Shown here: positions 52,698 to 64,000 of the stretch, piece by piece
Numbering within the stretch: the stretch's first letter is position 1
Layout of the letters: each line of letters begins with the position of its first letter
Assembly (NCBI RefSeq): GCF_030864355.1
Contig: NC_083398.1
Span: 620,001 to 684,000, forward strand
From: Cutaneotrichosporon cavernicola
Taxonomy: Eukaryota; Basidiomycota; Tremellomycetes; Trichosporonales; Trichosporonaceae
Direction: 5' to 3'
DNA length: 64,000 bases
The notes under the pieces: model-generated
What the model saw: the letters and a program-made list of their open reading frames with translations, nothing else
Databases searched by the model: none
Told to the model about the DNA's origin: nothing
Translations under genes and position numbers: made by a program

Positions 52698-53705
52698 CTT
52701 GGTGTCTTTCATGTTTCGCGAAGGGTTATGTTGGGGGACAGATCTGTCTACTCGCCAGACAGGTTCTGAATGCCCTCTGGGCCATGTTGGAGATATCACG
52801 GTTTATCAGTTGGAATGCAATTGTCCAACTGTGGACCGGCTACTCGACACAGAGCCGAGGTTGGAGCTGTGGCGTACAATGCCTGTCTTGATGAATCGTG
52901 TATTGGAATTTAGTGTCAAACGGCGGCCAAGGATTGTTTGGACTCAGATCTGAATCGGGCAGTGAGAGTGGAATAACGCGGTGACATGACAACTTTCCTA
53001 TTTCCAAACGTCCAATCTCCAAACGTCTCACAGCAAGAACCTCAACTGAGTCATGTTCCCGACATAAGCAAGACGCGTAGTACCCGCTACTAGTCACCTA
53101 ACAATTCCATGGGAGGCTAACGGCGTGACCAAGACGAAATTGTTTTCAATGCATTGTACTGAATCACTCGATGCTCTCGGTGAGTTGATCTTGAATTGAT
53201 AGCCTTGTACCGGCCGTACCGCTGGTCACCTTGTCTCACCATTGGCCCTCGGCCCTCAGATCCAGCCTCAGCTGTGTGCGAGCAATCTCATATGTCTCAC
53301 TGATTCTCAAGGCTCCCTGTGCCTTCCTCTCACAACTGACATCCGGTTCGAGACGACACACCAACAATGAATGTCGCAGCTGAGGACTGCTCAAGCTAGA
53401 TCATTCGTCGTCACACGAGTGCGTACAATTGATCTCAAATCAGGTCTCACCGAGACTCCGAAAAACCCATCCGAGACATCATCCCAGAGAGCATTCGAGT
53501 CATGAAGTCCGAGACATCGACTCCGAGAAGTCCCCTACACATCCACTGTACAATTCCTCACATTTCGCCGCCCCCCCAGTCAAGCCACGATGACTTAAAA
53601 AGCCTTGCTCCAGCTCACTTGTCTCTTCACCACTCTGCCCTTGCCACCTGTCACCTCTAGACTCGTAGTAACAGCACCTCTCACCTCATTCCTACCACCC
53701 TCAAA
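52698..53705. other. Intergenic ~1 kb
   Basis: Includes the F-box gene promoter. Nothing coding or structured was recognised. Confidence 0.6.
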
Positions 53706-55476
53706 ATGACGTACGACTGGATGAACACGGCATGGGCCCCCGAGCCGCCCGCCCAGAAGGTTGACTACAGTCTCTCCCCGGCATTCCACCACATCCTCCG
53801 CCACCTGGGGGTCCGTGAACTGCTGAATGCTGAGTGCGTCTCCAAGAACTGGAGGGCAGCCATTCAGTCGGATGGAGCAGTGTGGCGCGCCCACGCAGAG
53901 GGGAGGATGGACGCCGACGTGATCGCGGCGACGAGCGAGCTCGTTCACCGTCAGAAAGAGGAGGCAGAGGCCAAGGGCGAGAACATCAAGGTAGCGCTTT
54001 GGCGTACGCTGTGTAAGTTGACTGTTCTACAATTTTAACAGCAGGCCGCGATCACATCCATGCGCTTGACACATGGAATCGCTCGACACCGAGCCAGCGC
54101 CGAGTGGATCTTCAGGCCACGGCGTACGCCGAGTTGCCCACCGTCGGAGCCATTGTAGCGCTGGACAGGGACAAGGTCGCTCTGATGTGCGACAGCTCCC
54201 TCAAGACTCTGCACAGTTTCGAGACGTCGTACACCGCCATCAGGTCGGTGCAGGCTTACTTCATTGCTCTGCGCTCGAGCAACGGGCTTGGACAGCACCC
54301 GCTTCCCCCTCCGACAACTCTGGAGGTGTATCGCGCTGTCCAGGAGCCTCCTCGGCCTGGCGACATTCCTGCGCCTGGTGGCCGCCTCGAGCTCGTCCGC
54401 AGGCTCGATGTGGATGGGATGTGGGGGTTCAACCTCCACGTCTCGGAGGGTAAGGAGGGCGTGGTCATCGCCATGCTCGGTACGCCGGCCCGTCTCGCAC
54501 AGCGGACTCCAGATGCGCACTGGCTCGCAGGGCTGGGTCCACTCGAAGTGCACGTCTGGCACCTCGAGGATGGAACGCGCGACGCCCGCCACATCGTTTC
54601 AGTCCCCGAAGCTGGGCGGAGACATCAGGTAAGTTTTGTGGGTGACAATAGCTGAGACAGTCCTTCTGCGTGGCAGGCAAATTTGTGGTGATACCCGACG
54701 ACTTCAATCTCCACATCTATACGATGGAGGGTGAGTATGTTACAATCCCACTCACGCCGCTGGGAGCGTCGCTGGCCGGTATCATAAACACCCATGACCG
54801 GCCTTACTCGCATTCCCTCGGTAACGAGGTTGCCACCCCGAACATGGCACCAGCTGAGAGGCCGTACACCAATATCTGGGATACGGCTCATCAGGTGATT
54901 AACTGGGCTGGAAACGCGCCTACCCGCCCCACCATTGTCGCGACTCGCTCGCATCTCGTCTATACCAGCGAGTGCGGGGCCCTGGGCATCATCTACGACT
55001 ACGAAGAGGCCTTCCACATCCTTTTCAAGATCCCCGCCTTCCCCGAGCAAAGGCGGATTCAGGCCGAGGCAGTGAGCGAGTACACTGTCATGTTCGGGGC
55101 TTGGCCCGGCATAGTCTCTCTCGAGGCGTGTGGCGAGCGCATCGCGTGCACTACCCGAAACGGTAGCGCATTCACCTTTGACGCGGCCGACATCCCCGAG
55201 CCGCGGCACGAATTCACCGAGTATCCGCTCGAGGATGTTTTGGCGTGGCGCTCTTGGGTGTTTGACATGGGCTCGGACTGGCGCCATCTTCCCAACGCTG
55301 ACGGGCTGCGTATTGCGCGTATCCACAAGCGTGGACTGTCGCTTGTCCCTGGTTCGATGATGCGCCACTCCCTTGCGCTCTCTTCCACCGGCAGGAGGGG
55401 TCAGCGTTGGTTCGGCAAGACGCTGCTCCTTCGCTGGGGAACGAATACGATCGAGAAGTGCTTAGGCATTCTCTAG
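53706..55476 (+). CDS. F-box-like protein with unknown C-terminal region
   Basis: CDS join(53706..54012,54042..54628,54661..55476), 569 residues. Near the N-terminus, SPAFHHILRHLGVRELLNAE then CVSKNWRAAIQSDGAVWRAH follows the F-box pattern, so it may bind Skp1 in an SCF ubiquitin ligase. The remaining 450 residues contain beta-rich segments (FVVIPDDFNLHIYTMEG, RIACTTRNGSAFTFDA) that could form a propeller, but no repeat is clear. Introns are 29 and 32 nt. The first acceptor is a CAGCAG pair, so one residue is uncertain. Confidence 0.72.
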
Positions 55477-55936
55477 AGTGGGCCGACGTGGCGCTCGACG
55501 CCTCAATGGGCCACCGGTCTCGACAAACTGAATGCAACAAGACAGCAGCGGCGTCACCCCATCGGAATTGCTTTACTCTGTATTATCATGGACATGTAAA
55601 TTGGTTTATATTTCCAGCGGGTCTGTGCTGAGGAGCAGCACAGGCCAACCACCCTCAAGTTGTCAACTCCGACCACCTCTGCATGGGCCTCTTTTGCGGT
55701 GCAGCACGAATACTGTTTGTGTTTGTTCCCAACGTCCTTTGGGTGACTGGACATACCTTGGCGCCGCCACCATTCGCCGCCTCATCCCTCTATCCCATCC
55801 GACAACCTCACAGAGCCAGTTGATGGCATGTACGTATTTATCCTCCTTGTTTCTACTCTCCTATCGCCCTTGTTTCCTTGTCACCTTCTTACTACTTGTC
55901 ACCTTCTTACTACTTGTCACTCCTTCTCATTTCTTA
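55477..55936. other. Intergenic, promoter of the Sur7-like gene
   Basis: Contains a GTCACCTTCTTACTACTT tandem (55877-55920). An in-frame upstream ATG at 55823 would make this stretch coding, but the repeat argues against it. Confidence 0.5.
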
Positions 55937-56809
55937 ATGTTGTGCTGGAACAAGACCCCGGCGGAAGAGTGCTCGACGCCGATAGTTGAAATCACGCCGC
56001 CGACCGTACAAGGCCACGGCGACGACGGGGCCGAGGCGGAGGAGAAAGGGGAGGCGGAGGCGGAGGAGGAGTCCGAGATCGCCAACAAGACAAACATGAC
56101 CCCCCGGGTCTATATCCTCATCCGTCCCTCCTTCTATCTCACCCAAGCCGCGGCATTCATCCTCCTCCTCATGACGACGCTCTCCGTCTTGGCGATCCCC
56201 GAGATCGCTCTCCTCCGTCTCGAACAGCACGGCGAGTGGGCTGCCGACTTGGGCGTGTTCGGCCTATGTTTCCGCAGCAATGGGTGAGTTTCTTGTGCTC
56301 CTTGCTCACACAAGCACAAGCACACACTGTACCCGCGCCTCGGTCGGGTATGCTCTCCCGTTCCACATTGAAGGCATGCCGTCCGCTGCTCTGGTGGTGA
56401 ATCCCGTGGCGGCGGGGTTGGTCGGACTCGCAATGGTGGTGTCGAGTGCGTATTTTATGAATATCGTCGCGGCGGTCGTAGCCGTGCTCGCTCTCGCTGT
56501 CAACGTCGCCTTCGTGATGGTGAGTCTACTGCCAACGTATCTGATCACAGGTCATAGGCGCAAAAGTCAAGGCGACCGAGGGGGAGTATACGGCCCATAT
56601 TCGGAACGCGGTCTGGTTTAGTACTGCCGCTGTCGTATGTCCCTTTCCTGGTGTCGCTTACCTAGCCTATTCTCCTTGTCGCCCTCTTCGTGAGTCGACT
56701 GCCAGGGCCCAGCACCGACGAGGAAGCCAGTGCAGGGAGCGCCATGTCCGATACCACGGTTTCCAGCGACGAGACCCCAAGCCCGTCAAGGAGGCCGAGT
56801 CTCAAGTGA
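55937..56809 (+). CDS. Sur7/PalI-type four-span membrane protein
   Basis: CDS join(55937..56283,56321..56519,56551..56634,56666..56809), 257 residues. An acidic cytosolic head is followed by TM1 (AAAFILLLMTTLSVLAI). An outer loop reads LGVFGLCF, then THCTRASVGYALPF, the Cys-containing pattern of Sur7/Rim9/PalI proteins. TM2-TM4 (VAAGLVGLAMVVSSAYF, VAAVVAVLALAVNVAFV, FSTAAVPILLVALFV) and a Ser/Thr-rich tail complete it. Relatives sit in eisosomes or act in pH sensing. Two introns are exactly 31 nt. The ATG at 55937 is uncertain. Confidence 0.75.
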
Positions 56810-56952
56810 GAGTCCACCCCCGGTTATAGGAACAAAATTGTGCAATGATAATCCATCAGAGTGAACAGTACAACCACTATATGACAGCGTTACAACGACA
56901 AGGAATAACAACATAATGTAACGGAAAGCTGGTAGGAAGCAGTGTCGCTGGA

Positions 56953-58591
56953 CTAACGACGGCGGGGCACGCGATTGACGGGCTTAGCGGCCGAGCGCTT
57001 GACAGCTTCAAGGGTAGTAGTGACGGCGCGCTGCGGACCGTTGTGGCGGTTGGTTTTCTTCTTGAGTAGGAAAGATGGCGTGTCGCCGGGAGCGGGGGAA
57101 TTGCGATGGGGTGGTGGTGGACGGGAGGATGGTCCGGATGGTGGAGAGGCCAAGGTCAGGGCCTCCCCGAGCGTGTCAGTACGGGTCCGTTTGCCGTTGG
57201 GCATGGCCGCCTCGTTACCGGGCAGCGGCCGCTTGGGCTGGCCTGCGGGCTGTGGACGCGTGAAGAAGTCGACTTTGGCCTTGCCGTTGTCGGCCTTGTC
57301 GGGGTTGAAGTTCTGGACCTGGGGTTTGTGGATGTCGCGCACGGGGGGCGCCTTTGTCATCCTGTAGTCGTCGATGCGGAACCGCTCCTGCTTCGGCGTA
57401 GGTGTGGGCTTGAGATGATCGGGGAGGGTAGAACGTGCTGCTGGGTCGGTACGGTGCGAGCCTGGGAAGTGGTTGGCCTCGGGTGTAGACTTGGCCTGCG
57501 GCAGCGTCTTGGGAACACGTGGGGTTATTAGAGGGCCATGGACAAGCGAGCCGGCTGACACGCTAGTTGACGAACTGACAATGGGACGAGAGGGTGAGGG
57601 GACGAATTTACCACTGGCATGGGTGAGGGCGACACGTTGCCGGTGCATGTCGGCGCGTGCCCTGTTCATCACCGAGGCCGTGCGAACCTGCTTCTGGGCA
57701 ATGTAGCTGGTAGGCTGCGACTGTTTGCCGACGCGCGCGTCGCGGAGTGTGTGCCCTCCCCGCCTGCCTTTGGGGGGCGCGACAAAGTTGTCGATCACTC
57801 GGATCTTCTTGTCTTGACGCGCCTTATCTTCCTCTGCGTATTTCTGCTTGATGCGCTCGGCAGCTTTGGCCTTACGTTCCTCCGCCTCTTGGAACGCTTC
57901 CTGTCGGTCAGCAAAGTCGCCAGCACCTAGAGATAATGCCTTTGAAGCAGAACGACTTACAGCAAACTTGCGGCGCCAGCCGCTTGTGCGCGGTTGACCA
58001 TTCTTCTCGCGGCATTTTGGGTAGAACAAAGGATACGCCTTGATGAGGAAACCCTCCCAGAGCCAGTCCGTGTCCTTCAAGAGGTGCTGCAGTTAGTATC
58101 TGTCACAACAGTCGTCACTCACGGGACAATTCTCCTCCAGCACGGTTAGCTGCGCACGCGGCAGCTCGTCAATGAAGACGGCCATCTCATTGTACGTCAG
58201 GTCACCGATGTCGTCGATGCGTGAGGCGTTCTGCAAGATAACTGTGGCGTTAACCAAGTCTTGGACTTGTAGCATCGCGCTCACCGCGCATGACCATGCT
58301 CTTGAGGCTCTGGACGCCAGCGTCAACGGGAGGGCTCAAGCGTGCGCGCTGACAGACCAGCTCTTGATAGCGCTCGTCAGGGGTGACAAGTGTAGAGGAG
58401 TTGACTGGTTTGGACGTTGCATGTCCGGTGAGAAAGACTGAGGTTGAGGTGCTGTGGTTGAGGGGAACAAGGGGCTTCCTTGTGTCTGGAAGGATGTCGT
58501 CGATATTGTCGTCGCCTTGTTCTTCGTCGTCTGAACCGAAGAGGTCGTCATTGCCGTCGGACTCTTCGTCGTACTCGAGGAGGTTGGGCAT
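56953..58591 (-). CDS. Elongin A (RNA polymerase II elongation / ubiquitin adaptor)
   Basis: CDS complement(join(56953..57900,57961..58086,58123..58241,58285..58591)), 499 residues. An acidic head (EYDEESDGNDDLFGSDDEEQ) is followed by the elongin A domain: SLKSMVMR (BC-box-like), RIDDIGDLTYNEMAVFIDEL, PRAQLTVLEENCP, HLLKDTDWLWEGF and a Trp-containing helix before KAKAAERIKQKY. The C-terminal half is basic, proline-rich and probably disordered. Elongin A binds elongin C and helps degrade stalled polymerase. The 60-nt intron 57901-57960 is in frame and stopless, but GTAAGT...CTGACCGACAG and family alignment favour splicing. Confidence 0.82.
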
Positions 58592-59094
58592 GATGAAATG
58601 GTGAGTGGTGCAGAGGAATCGAAGTGACGGATGAGGGTTGAGGGTTGAGGGGGTGTGATCCTTTGGATTTAAGTGCACCACCTCCACCGGCAGCGGTTCA
58701 AGAATAAGGATTGAGTGGCAAAAGCTGTGAAGTTAGTCATGTCTCATTAATACCGAGTTAGATAGGGTATGCATGTGACTTGGACCACCCAGGGAAAGCG
58801 ACTGAAAGGGTTTGGGGTTGGGTGAGGGAATGATGTCGGAGTGGCGCTTTGACCAGTTTACTACTCAGCAGTACATTAGGGGGAACAAGGCCTTGATCCG
58901 GTTTCGTCCATTGTTCTTCCAAACCCTTTCAGATCCTTTTAACTTGTCTTGTAGCAAACACTGTAGCTAACAATAGGTTTTAGTTAGACATGGAAGAGGT
59001 ACATGCATGTGTGCAAGAGGGCGTAAATTATTCAACAGGGCCATAGTATCCGGCTGGCCAGCTGGGCAAGACATGGATCGACGTCGACGTCAGT
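58592..59094. other. Intergenic ~500 bp
   Basis: Elongin A promoter side and 3' flank of the G-gamma gene. No feature was recognised. Confidence 0.6.
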
Positions 59095-59455
59095 CTATTG
59101 GACTGGGCGTCAGTACCCAGAGGACAATGGGGGCTCACCGGTGCAGCACGCCGCTTCCTCGACAGGTGCAAAGGCATCCTCGCCTTTGGCGAGTGGTCCC
59201 CAAACGGAGGGGAGCTGGGAGTCAGCTAGTTGGTCCACGGCGATGCGGCACGCACGAGAGGGTCGCGCGTCTCGGAGCAGTAGTTGATCAGGCTGGTGTC
59301 AGTCGACTCGGGCAAAAGGCTCACTTGATGCTTGCGAGAGAGACCATTGCGCGGGGACGGCTTAGATCATCGCGGAGGCGGAGGTTGTTCTCGGCGAGTC
59401 GCCGGTACTTGAGCTCCTGCATCGTAACTTTTGAGACTACGCGGTTACCAGCCAT
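59095..59455 (-). CDS. Heterotrimeric G-protein gamma subunit
   Basis: CDS complement(join(59095..59102,59139..59214,59256..59292,59325..59455)), 83 residues. The helical GGL-type start (MQELKYRRLAENNLRLRDDL) is followed by LINYCSETRDP, PSVWGP and KGEDAFAP, the pattern of fungal gamma subunits. The chain ends CCTVQ: a CaaX box (CTVQ) expected to be farnesylated, with a second Cys for palmitoylation. The last coding exon is 8 nt (two bases, Gln, stop). Gamma pairs with G-beta in pheromone and nutrient signalling at the plasma membrane. Introns are 32, 41 and 36 nt. Confidence 0.88.
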
Positions 59456-60277
59456 TGTGAACGAGGTCGTGAGAGAGGTCGTCAGCCGTGTCAAGATGAG
59501 ATGGCAAGGTGAAGAGATGAGTTGGACGCGACGGAATCGAAAGTGAGAGCTGTGAGAAGCGTCGTTGGGATTCAAAGTGGAAGGGAAGGCGTCAAGCGTT
59601 GCCTTGGGGTCATCGCTGAGCTTTGAGTGGGGTGGATAAAGTCGCGCCTTCGCCTACGCCTGCGCCTGCGCCTGCGCCTGCGCCTGCGCCTGCACCCGCA
59701 CCCGCAGCCGCTTCCGAGGTTGGTTGGGTGGCGGAAGAAGAGGTCCAAGCGGCCATGCAGCGTGTGTGACATCCACCCCTTGTACCCTAGATGCTTTAAG
59801 GCGGAACGAGTTTGAAGGGTTTGGTGGCGCCGAGGGTCCGAGTGGTGTTCGTCTCTCAGCTCCCAGCCCAGGGAACATTTGGGGGCGTGGTTCACTTTCG
59901 GTCTCCTTACTCCCTGCCAACTCAAGTCTCATCGCCCAAGGTGGTGACTAACGCTAACTGTGGATTTGTTGACTTTATTGACCACGACACCATTGTCACC
60001 ATCATTCAGACGGGCTGCGTTGCCAACCACTCGCAGCCAGAGGGCCGAGCGAGTATCAGAACCTGTCTGATGTAGGACGGCTGAGTCAACTTGGTGTTCC
60101 TCGCACCCTCCAACAGCCTTCCTCGAGACTCATTTTCCTTCCCTCCCGCTACGCTCATCTGACCATTCTATCTGAACGCGATCACTCACCTTCCTCGGCA
60201 TCCTTTTCTCCCATTACCCATCACTGACTCATCTCTGCCTACAGACACTGCCCAAGGTTTCAACACCCACGACAGTC
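59456..60277. other. Intergenic 0.8 kb with TGCGCC hexamers
   Basis: Five TGCGCC hexamers (59661-59690) flanked by degenerate copies. An 87-codon open frame at 59812-60075 has no coding support. Confidence 0.55.
59661..59690 (+). repeat. (TGCGCC)5 microsatellite
   Basis: Five perfect hexamers, with diverged TACGCC and TGCACC copies on either side. Confidence 0.9.
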
Positions 60278-61840
60278 ATGTCACATACTCCTGACCGCTC
60301 ACCCCATAGCAGCCCCAACCCGGACGCTTACTCTGACACCGAGGAGAGAGACAACGGCATGTCCTTTCTCCATACCCACGCCAATCGATCATTCCCCCAA
60401 GACCGCTACCCCGACGGCACTGTCGATGGTGACCATTTCTCCAACACCACCTTCCCCGGCGGCCGCCGTGGTCCGCGAGACTTACGTCGCACCAATGCTT
60501 TCCACTCCCACGTCGCTCGCTCCATCCGCGACTTTGATCATCCAGACGATCACGTCGATGAGAACATCACCTCCCAAGAGACTGACAACGGACCAGTTCC
60601 GCACCGCAACACTGCTCGATGGGAGAGAGGAAGGTTGCCCGACCACACCAGCATCGCTCAGCAGCCCGTTCGTGAGTCAAGTCGCTACCACCCGTATGAC
60701 ATGGAGGCCGATCGCACCCCTACCACCACCCGCATGCGCGGCCAGTCGCGGTCTCTGTCTAAACGCCATCGGTACCAGCCCCGTGAATCAAGCTCTCGCA
60801 ACCGCTGCCGGTCTAGCAACTCAACCGAGGAACGTGATGAGACCCCCTACGACCGCGATGGCCGCCACGAGCATGCTTCCCCCAAGAAGGCCTCCCACCA
60901 TCCAATTCAAGATCGGCAGGCTATCGATGCCATGCTGCAGCACTACATCAAGAGCCTTTCGGAGCAGGAGCGGATGGCATTCTACCAGGGGCTCACGTCC
61001 GGTGTGAACAAGCCTGTCGCTGGCCTGACACTTGAGGCTGAGCCTGCCGCCGCCAACTCAATTGACGCGCCGACCGAGACCGTCGTTGGTCTTCTCCCGG
61101 CTCCTGCCGTTCATCACCTCGACGATAGTGACGTACTTGCTGAAGCGTGAGTCGAGAACCTATACCTGGCTGACGCTCTCAGAGAGGTGGACTTTGAGCG
61201 GATTAATGACGTCCTTAAGCAGCTCACGAGAGTGGTAGACGACAGCAAGGTCAGACAGGACGACGAGACAAGCGCCGTCATGGGCTGGTTCCAGCCCCTC
61301 CTGGACAAGCTCAACGGCAGCATGATCAAGTAAGTGGAGGCCGAAGGATAAGTGTAGCTCACGCCAGTGCTCATCTGAACACGTGGCACGACAGCGAGAC
61401 GGTGCTGCACGAGGCGTTACTCAACCTTACCACCAAGGCCCTCGCTAAGGCGGTTGAGCTTAAGGTGAGCTTTGGACGAGTCTGATTCAGCTGACATGCA
61501 GGAGAAGGCCGTAGTGGAGCTTGACAAGATAGACGCCGCCGAAAAGGAGAAGCTCCGTCTCATCGAGATCGCACGCGAAGACTTTAAGAATATCTGTCAG
61601 TCCCCAGCTGGAATACAGAGCTTGAGTTGACAGCCAGTGTCGGGCCAGCAGGCCGAGCTCGGCTTGCTCGACGCCGGCTTCGAGGAGAAGACCAAAGCGC
61701 TGCGCAACAAGGTGGGTTTGCAAGCAGGTCATGGCAGCTAACCCCAGGCGGAGAAGCTCCTAACCACCGACGAGATTTCTGCCGAGGCCCTCGCGAATGT
61801 GAACAGACGGCAGTCGACGAAGATCAAGGCTCGCCGGTAG
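60278..61840 (+). CDS. Orphan protein: disordered head, charged helical tail
   Basis: CDS join(60278..61146,61183..61329,61368..61464,61502..61595,61638..61711,61748..61840), 457 residues. The first 200 residues are rich in His, Arg, Ser, Asp (for example RMRGQSRSLSKRHRYQPRE) and probably disordered. From about 215 on, helical charged segments follow: AIDAMLQHYIKSLSEQERMA, ERINDVLKQLTRVVDDSK, and EKAVVELDKIDAAEKEKLRL with heptad-like spacing. It ends in a basic stretch (VNRRQSTKIKARR). Introns are 36-42 nt. No family is recognised; a scaffold or nuclear role would be a guess. Confidence 0.72.
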
Positions 61841-61982
61841 GCGATGTTGTCCGAGGCGTGCGAGTGTACATGTAAGATTCGTAAAGCAGTGTGTAGTATT
61901 GATTGTACATGTTGCGCGCGCGGCCGCGCAATGTATCCGCCGTGTATGTTGGTAAGCTACTGTACCCAGCGGCAGTGGTAGG

Positions 61983-62856
61983 CTAGCGGAAACCGACGGC
62001 AGCCCACGGCGCCGCGGCAAACACGGCGTCGTACCGGCTGGCAACGAACGAGGACAGACCCTGGGCGTCGGCCGTGAGCCGCACGAGACCGACGCACACG
62101 GCAGTAGTGGTGGTGGTGACGAGGGTGCGAATAGCCTGCAGTCTCTCAGCCTGGGAGACGCGCAATCTCCTCTTGTTCTTCTTCTTCTTCTCCTCGCTCT
62201 TCTCGTTCGTCTTGCTCGAGTCGGCCGACTTGTCCTCTGATCCTCTCTCTCCCGAATCCGCAGTGTCGGAGCGACGCAACAGTCCCCGTGCCCAATGCAA
62301 GACCTTGATGCCGCCGACGATCCCATGCCAAAGCGCGACACCAGTGAGGACGACATACCCCGCCGTCATCCATTTACGCGTTGCACAGGCGTACCCGACA
62401 AACTCGTAGCCCATCTCGCTTGGGGACAGTTGGTTGATGGGAGGTCCCTCGGTCGATGGAATCAGGCGGTGGAGGATGAGGTGTGGTATAACAAGGGGGA
62501 TAAGAACATATCCGAGCACAGTGTGGGTAGTCATGTGGAACCGCTTACTCCGCGAGACGACGAGGACGCGCTTGACGAGCGACGAAGCAAGATGCAGTCC
62601 GAGGGGGAGGTATACGGCGATTGGCTCGAGGAAGTGGTAGTATTCACGCCCAACAAGCTGGAGTGAGACGTCTAGCCAGACATCAACGTACCATGACGTT
62701 GTCGGCGGCCTGTGTGCCGCCTACGCCGGCAGCGATGGGCGCAGCAAGATGTATGCCCATAAACGCGCCGAATACCAGAGCGCTGGCATTCTGGGTATGC
62801 GTCAGGACGCGTAGGAGCGTCCCTCTTGGCGGCGTTGGGTCTCCTTGTGTCCCCAT
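61983..62856 (-). CDS. MCP1: Mitochondrial outer-membrane Mcp1-type protein
   Basis: CDS complement(join(61983..62657,62692..62856)), 279 residues. Several membrane spans carry His residues as in Mcp1: NASALVFGAFMGIHLAAP, LEPIAVYLPLGLHLASSL, TTHTVLGYVLIPLVIPHL and GYVVLTGVALWHGIVGG. A basic KKKKNKRRLR loop comes before the last span. Yeast Mcp1 supports mitochondrial lipid homeostasis when ERMES contacts fail. A 34-nt intron (62658-62691) was removed. The start at 62856 was preferred; an in-frame ATG at 62928 is possible. It is divergent from the CMS1 gene with 179 bp between starts. Confidence 0.78.
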
Positions 62857-63035
62857 TCTCAAGTGTGGTTTTGTTTGGCAACTAACCTCAAAAGCCAATT
62901 TGTTGACAACCTCAAATGGGCCCTCCACAGGTTGGTTCTAATAGCATCCTTTACGTAACCTCAATTTCTGCGAAATCTTGACTTCTTGTAAGAGGTGGAA
63001 TCGCCACTCAAACACAGACAATAACTCACTCAAAA

Positions 63036-64000
63036 ATGGCAGCGCACCCGCTTGCGCACGAAGGCGGCGGCGACGACTTGGACGATGGCCTCGAGCTCGA
63101 CGAGAGCATGCTCGCCTCGGATCACGAGGGCGAGGGCGAGGAGGATGGCGATGTGCCCGAGGGCGAGGAGGATGGCGATGTGCCCGAGGGCGATGGGTGG
63201 ATGACGGATGAGGATGAGGTCGTATCAAAGAAACGGGGGCGGGAGCAGGGTCAGGTTGATGCAGCAGAGGATGACAAGGCGCGTAAGAAGAGGCGGAGAG
63301 ACAAGGATAAGGCGCGGCGCGCTGCCAAGGTATGTTTCCTTGTTAGTGAAAGCTGACGACAGCGCGCGGCGGCTAATGGCGATGAGAAAGAGAGCGAGGA
63401 CCCGGCTACGTTGGATGCGGATGCGGTGGCGGCACTGTTGCTGTCAAGCGTAAGGGCGTCTATGCCTGCTGCGACGGGGATGGAGATTGACGATGTGGCT
63501 GTGGATGGTGAGTGTGGGTGTGGGTGGGGTTTGAGGGCGGAGGCAGAGGTTGTGGCCGAGGAGAGAAGAAAGACACAACCACACACACTCGCTGACACCA
63601 GCCTCGAGCATTCTCCAGCCGGTCGCGCTCTCCGGGGAGGGCGAGTACGCCGGTCTCCTTGGCCGCCTGAACGACGGTTAGTCGACCTTGGTTTGTGTCA
63701 TCTCTCTGCTTTCGCTAACATTAGCACTCAAGGATGCACCCAAGAAGCCCAAGCCGGGATGTCCGCGCGTCCTCATCCTCAGTTTGAGCGGGATACGGTG
63801 TGCCGATGTCGTGCGTGCTGTGCGTGGTGTACCCCGCAACGGCGAGGTTGCAAAGCTGTTTGCCAAACACTTCAAGTTGGCAGAACAGGTCAAGTACCTC
63901 GCCAAGACGCGGGTGTCTATTGCTGTTGGGACGCCAGCGCGCGTCGCAAAGCTCCTCGCTGACGGTAAGTCATGCATATTTCTCTAGCTGACATTAGGCG
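63036..64000 (+). CDS. CMS1: Cms1-type ribosome biogenesis protein, 3' partial
   Basis: CDS join(63036..63329,63363..63507,63602..63676,63725..63964,63998..>64000), running off the window. An acidic head with a duplicated GEEDGDVPEG unit is followed by a basic Lys/Arg block (KKRGREQG, RKKRRRDKDKARR), typical of nucleolar proteins. The conserved domain follows: GCPRVLILSLSGIRCADVVR, then LFAKHFKLAEQV and RVSIAVGTPARVAKLL, resembling one half of a DEAD-helicase core as in Cms1. Cms1 is a 90S pre-ribosome (small-subunit processome) factor. Introns are 33-94 nt. Confidence 0.8.

Noticed and set aside
55823..55936. Upstream in-frame ATG (55823) for the Sur7-like gene
   Set aside because: The added segment includes an 18-bp tandem repeat and would place an odd hydrophobic stretch before the acidic head. 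It was kept only as an alternative.
59812..60075. 87-codon open frame between the G-gamma gene and the orphan protein
   Set aside because: No conserved pattern and no splice partner; it overlaps likely promoter sequence.

Overview
The window is nuclear DNA of a GC-rich basidiomycete fungus. The evidence is gene content (histone H4, MOT1, MLH1, a USP7-type deubiquitinase, elongin A, Rab escort protein, GPI-anchored secreted proteins) and splicing style. Nearly every gene is cut by very short introns, often 30-45 nt, with GTGAGT-like donors and a CTNAC branch motif only a few bases before the acceptor. Short introns, high GC and protein resemblance suggest a Tremellomycete yeast, possibly Trichosporonales; that placement is inference. 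All exon models here were built by hand from splice signals, reading phase and protein family fit.

Layout. 1-5.7 kb: 3' part of a family 31 glycosidase, an APC amino-acid permease, an intron-containing tRNA-Ser(CGA), and a GPI-anchored ThuA-domain secreted protein. 5.7-9.5 kb: a gene-poor stretch with minisatellites. 9.5-13.4 kb: histone H4, Rab escort protein (MRS6), Sec66. 14.7-20.5 kb: a USP7/Ubp15 ubiquitin protease and a tiny RAMP4/SERP1-like ER gene; in both, the coding part of exon 1 is only the ATG. 21.5-25 kb: an acyl-CoA ligase with a peroxisomal C-terminus and an aldo/keto reductase. 25.2-32.3 kb: ATP10 and a mitochondrial ribosomal protein from a shared 136-bp promoter, then MOT1. 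34-41.4 kb: a Cys-rich GPI protein, a four-span membrane protein divergent from MLH1, a CYSTM-type peptide, and a Q/N-rich membrane protein. 42.6-51.6 kb: an orphan protein, a triose-phosphate/nucleotide-sugar transporter, uL22m, a tiny orphan gene, triosephosphate isomerase. 52.6-64 kb: tRNA-Arg(ACG), an F-box protein, a Sur7/PalI-type membrane protein, elongin A, a G-protein gamma subunit, an orphan coiled-coil protein, MCP1 and the 5' part of CMS1.

The genes form no single pathway cluster. They are mostly housekeeping: ER translocation (Sec66, RAMP4), mitochondria (ATP10, uL22m, an L51/S25-type protein, MCP1), transcription and DNA repair (MOT1, elongin A, MLH1), and membrane or cell-surface proteins. 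No phage, transposon, CRISPR array or secondary-metabolite cluster was recognised. The most unusual features are about gene structure: AUG-only exons, a GC-AG intron, stopless in-frame introns, NAGNAG acceptors, a prenylation box finished by an 8-nt terminal coding exon, and tandem 21-bp boxes in the MLH1 promoter.
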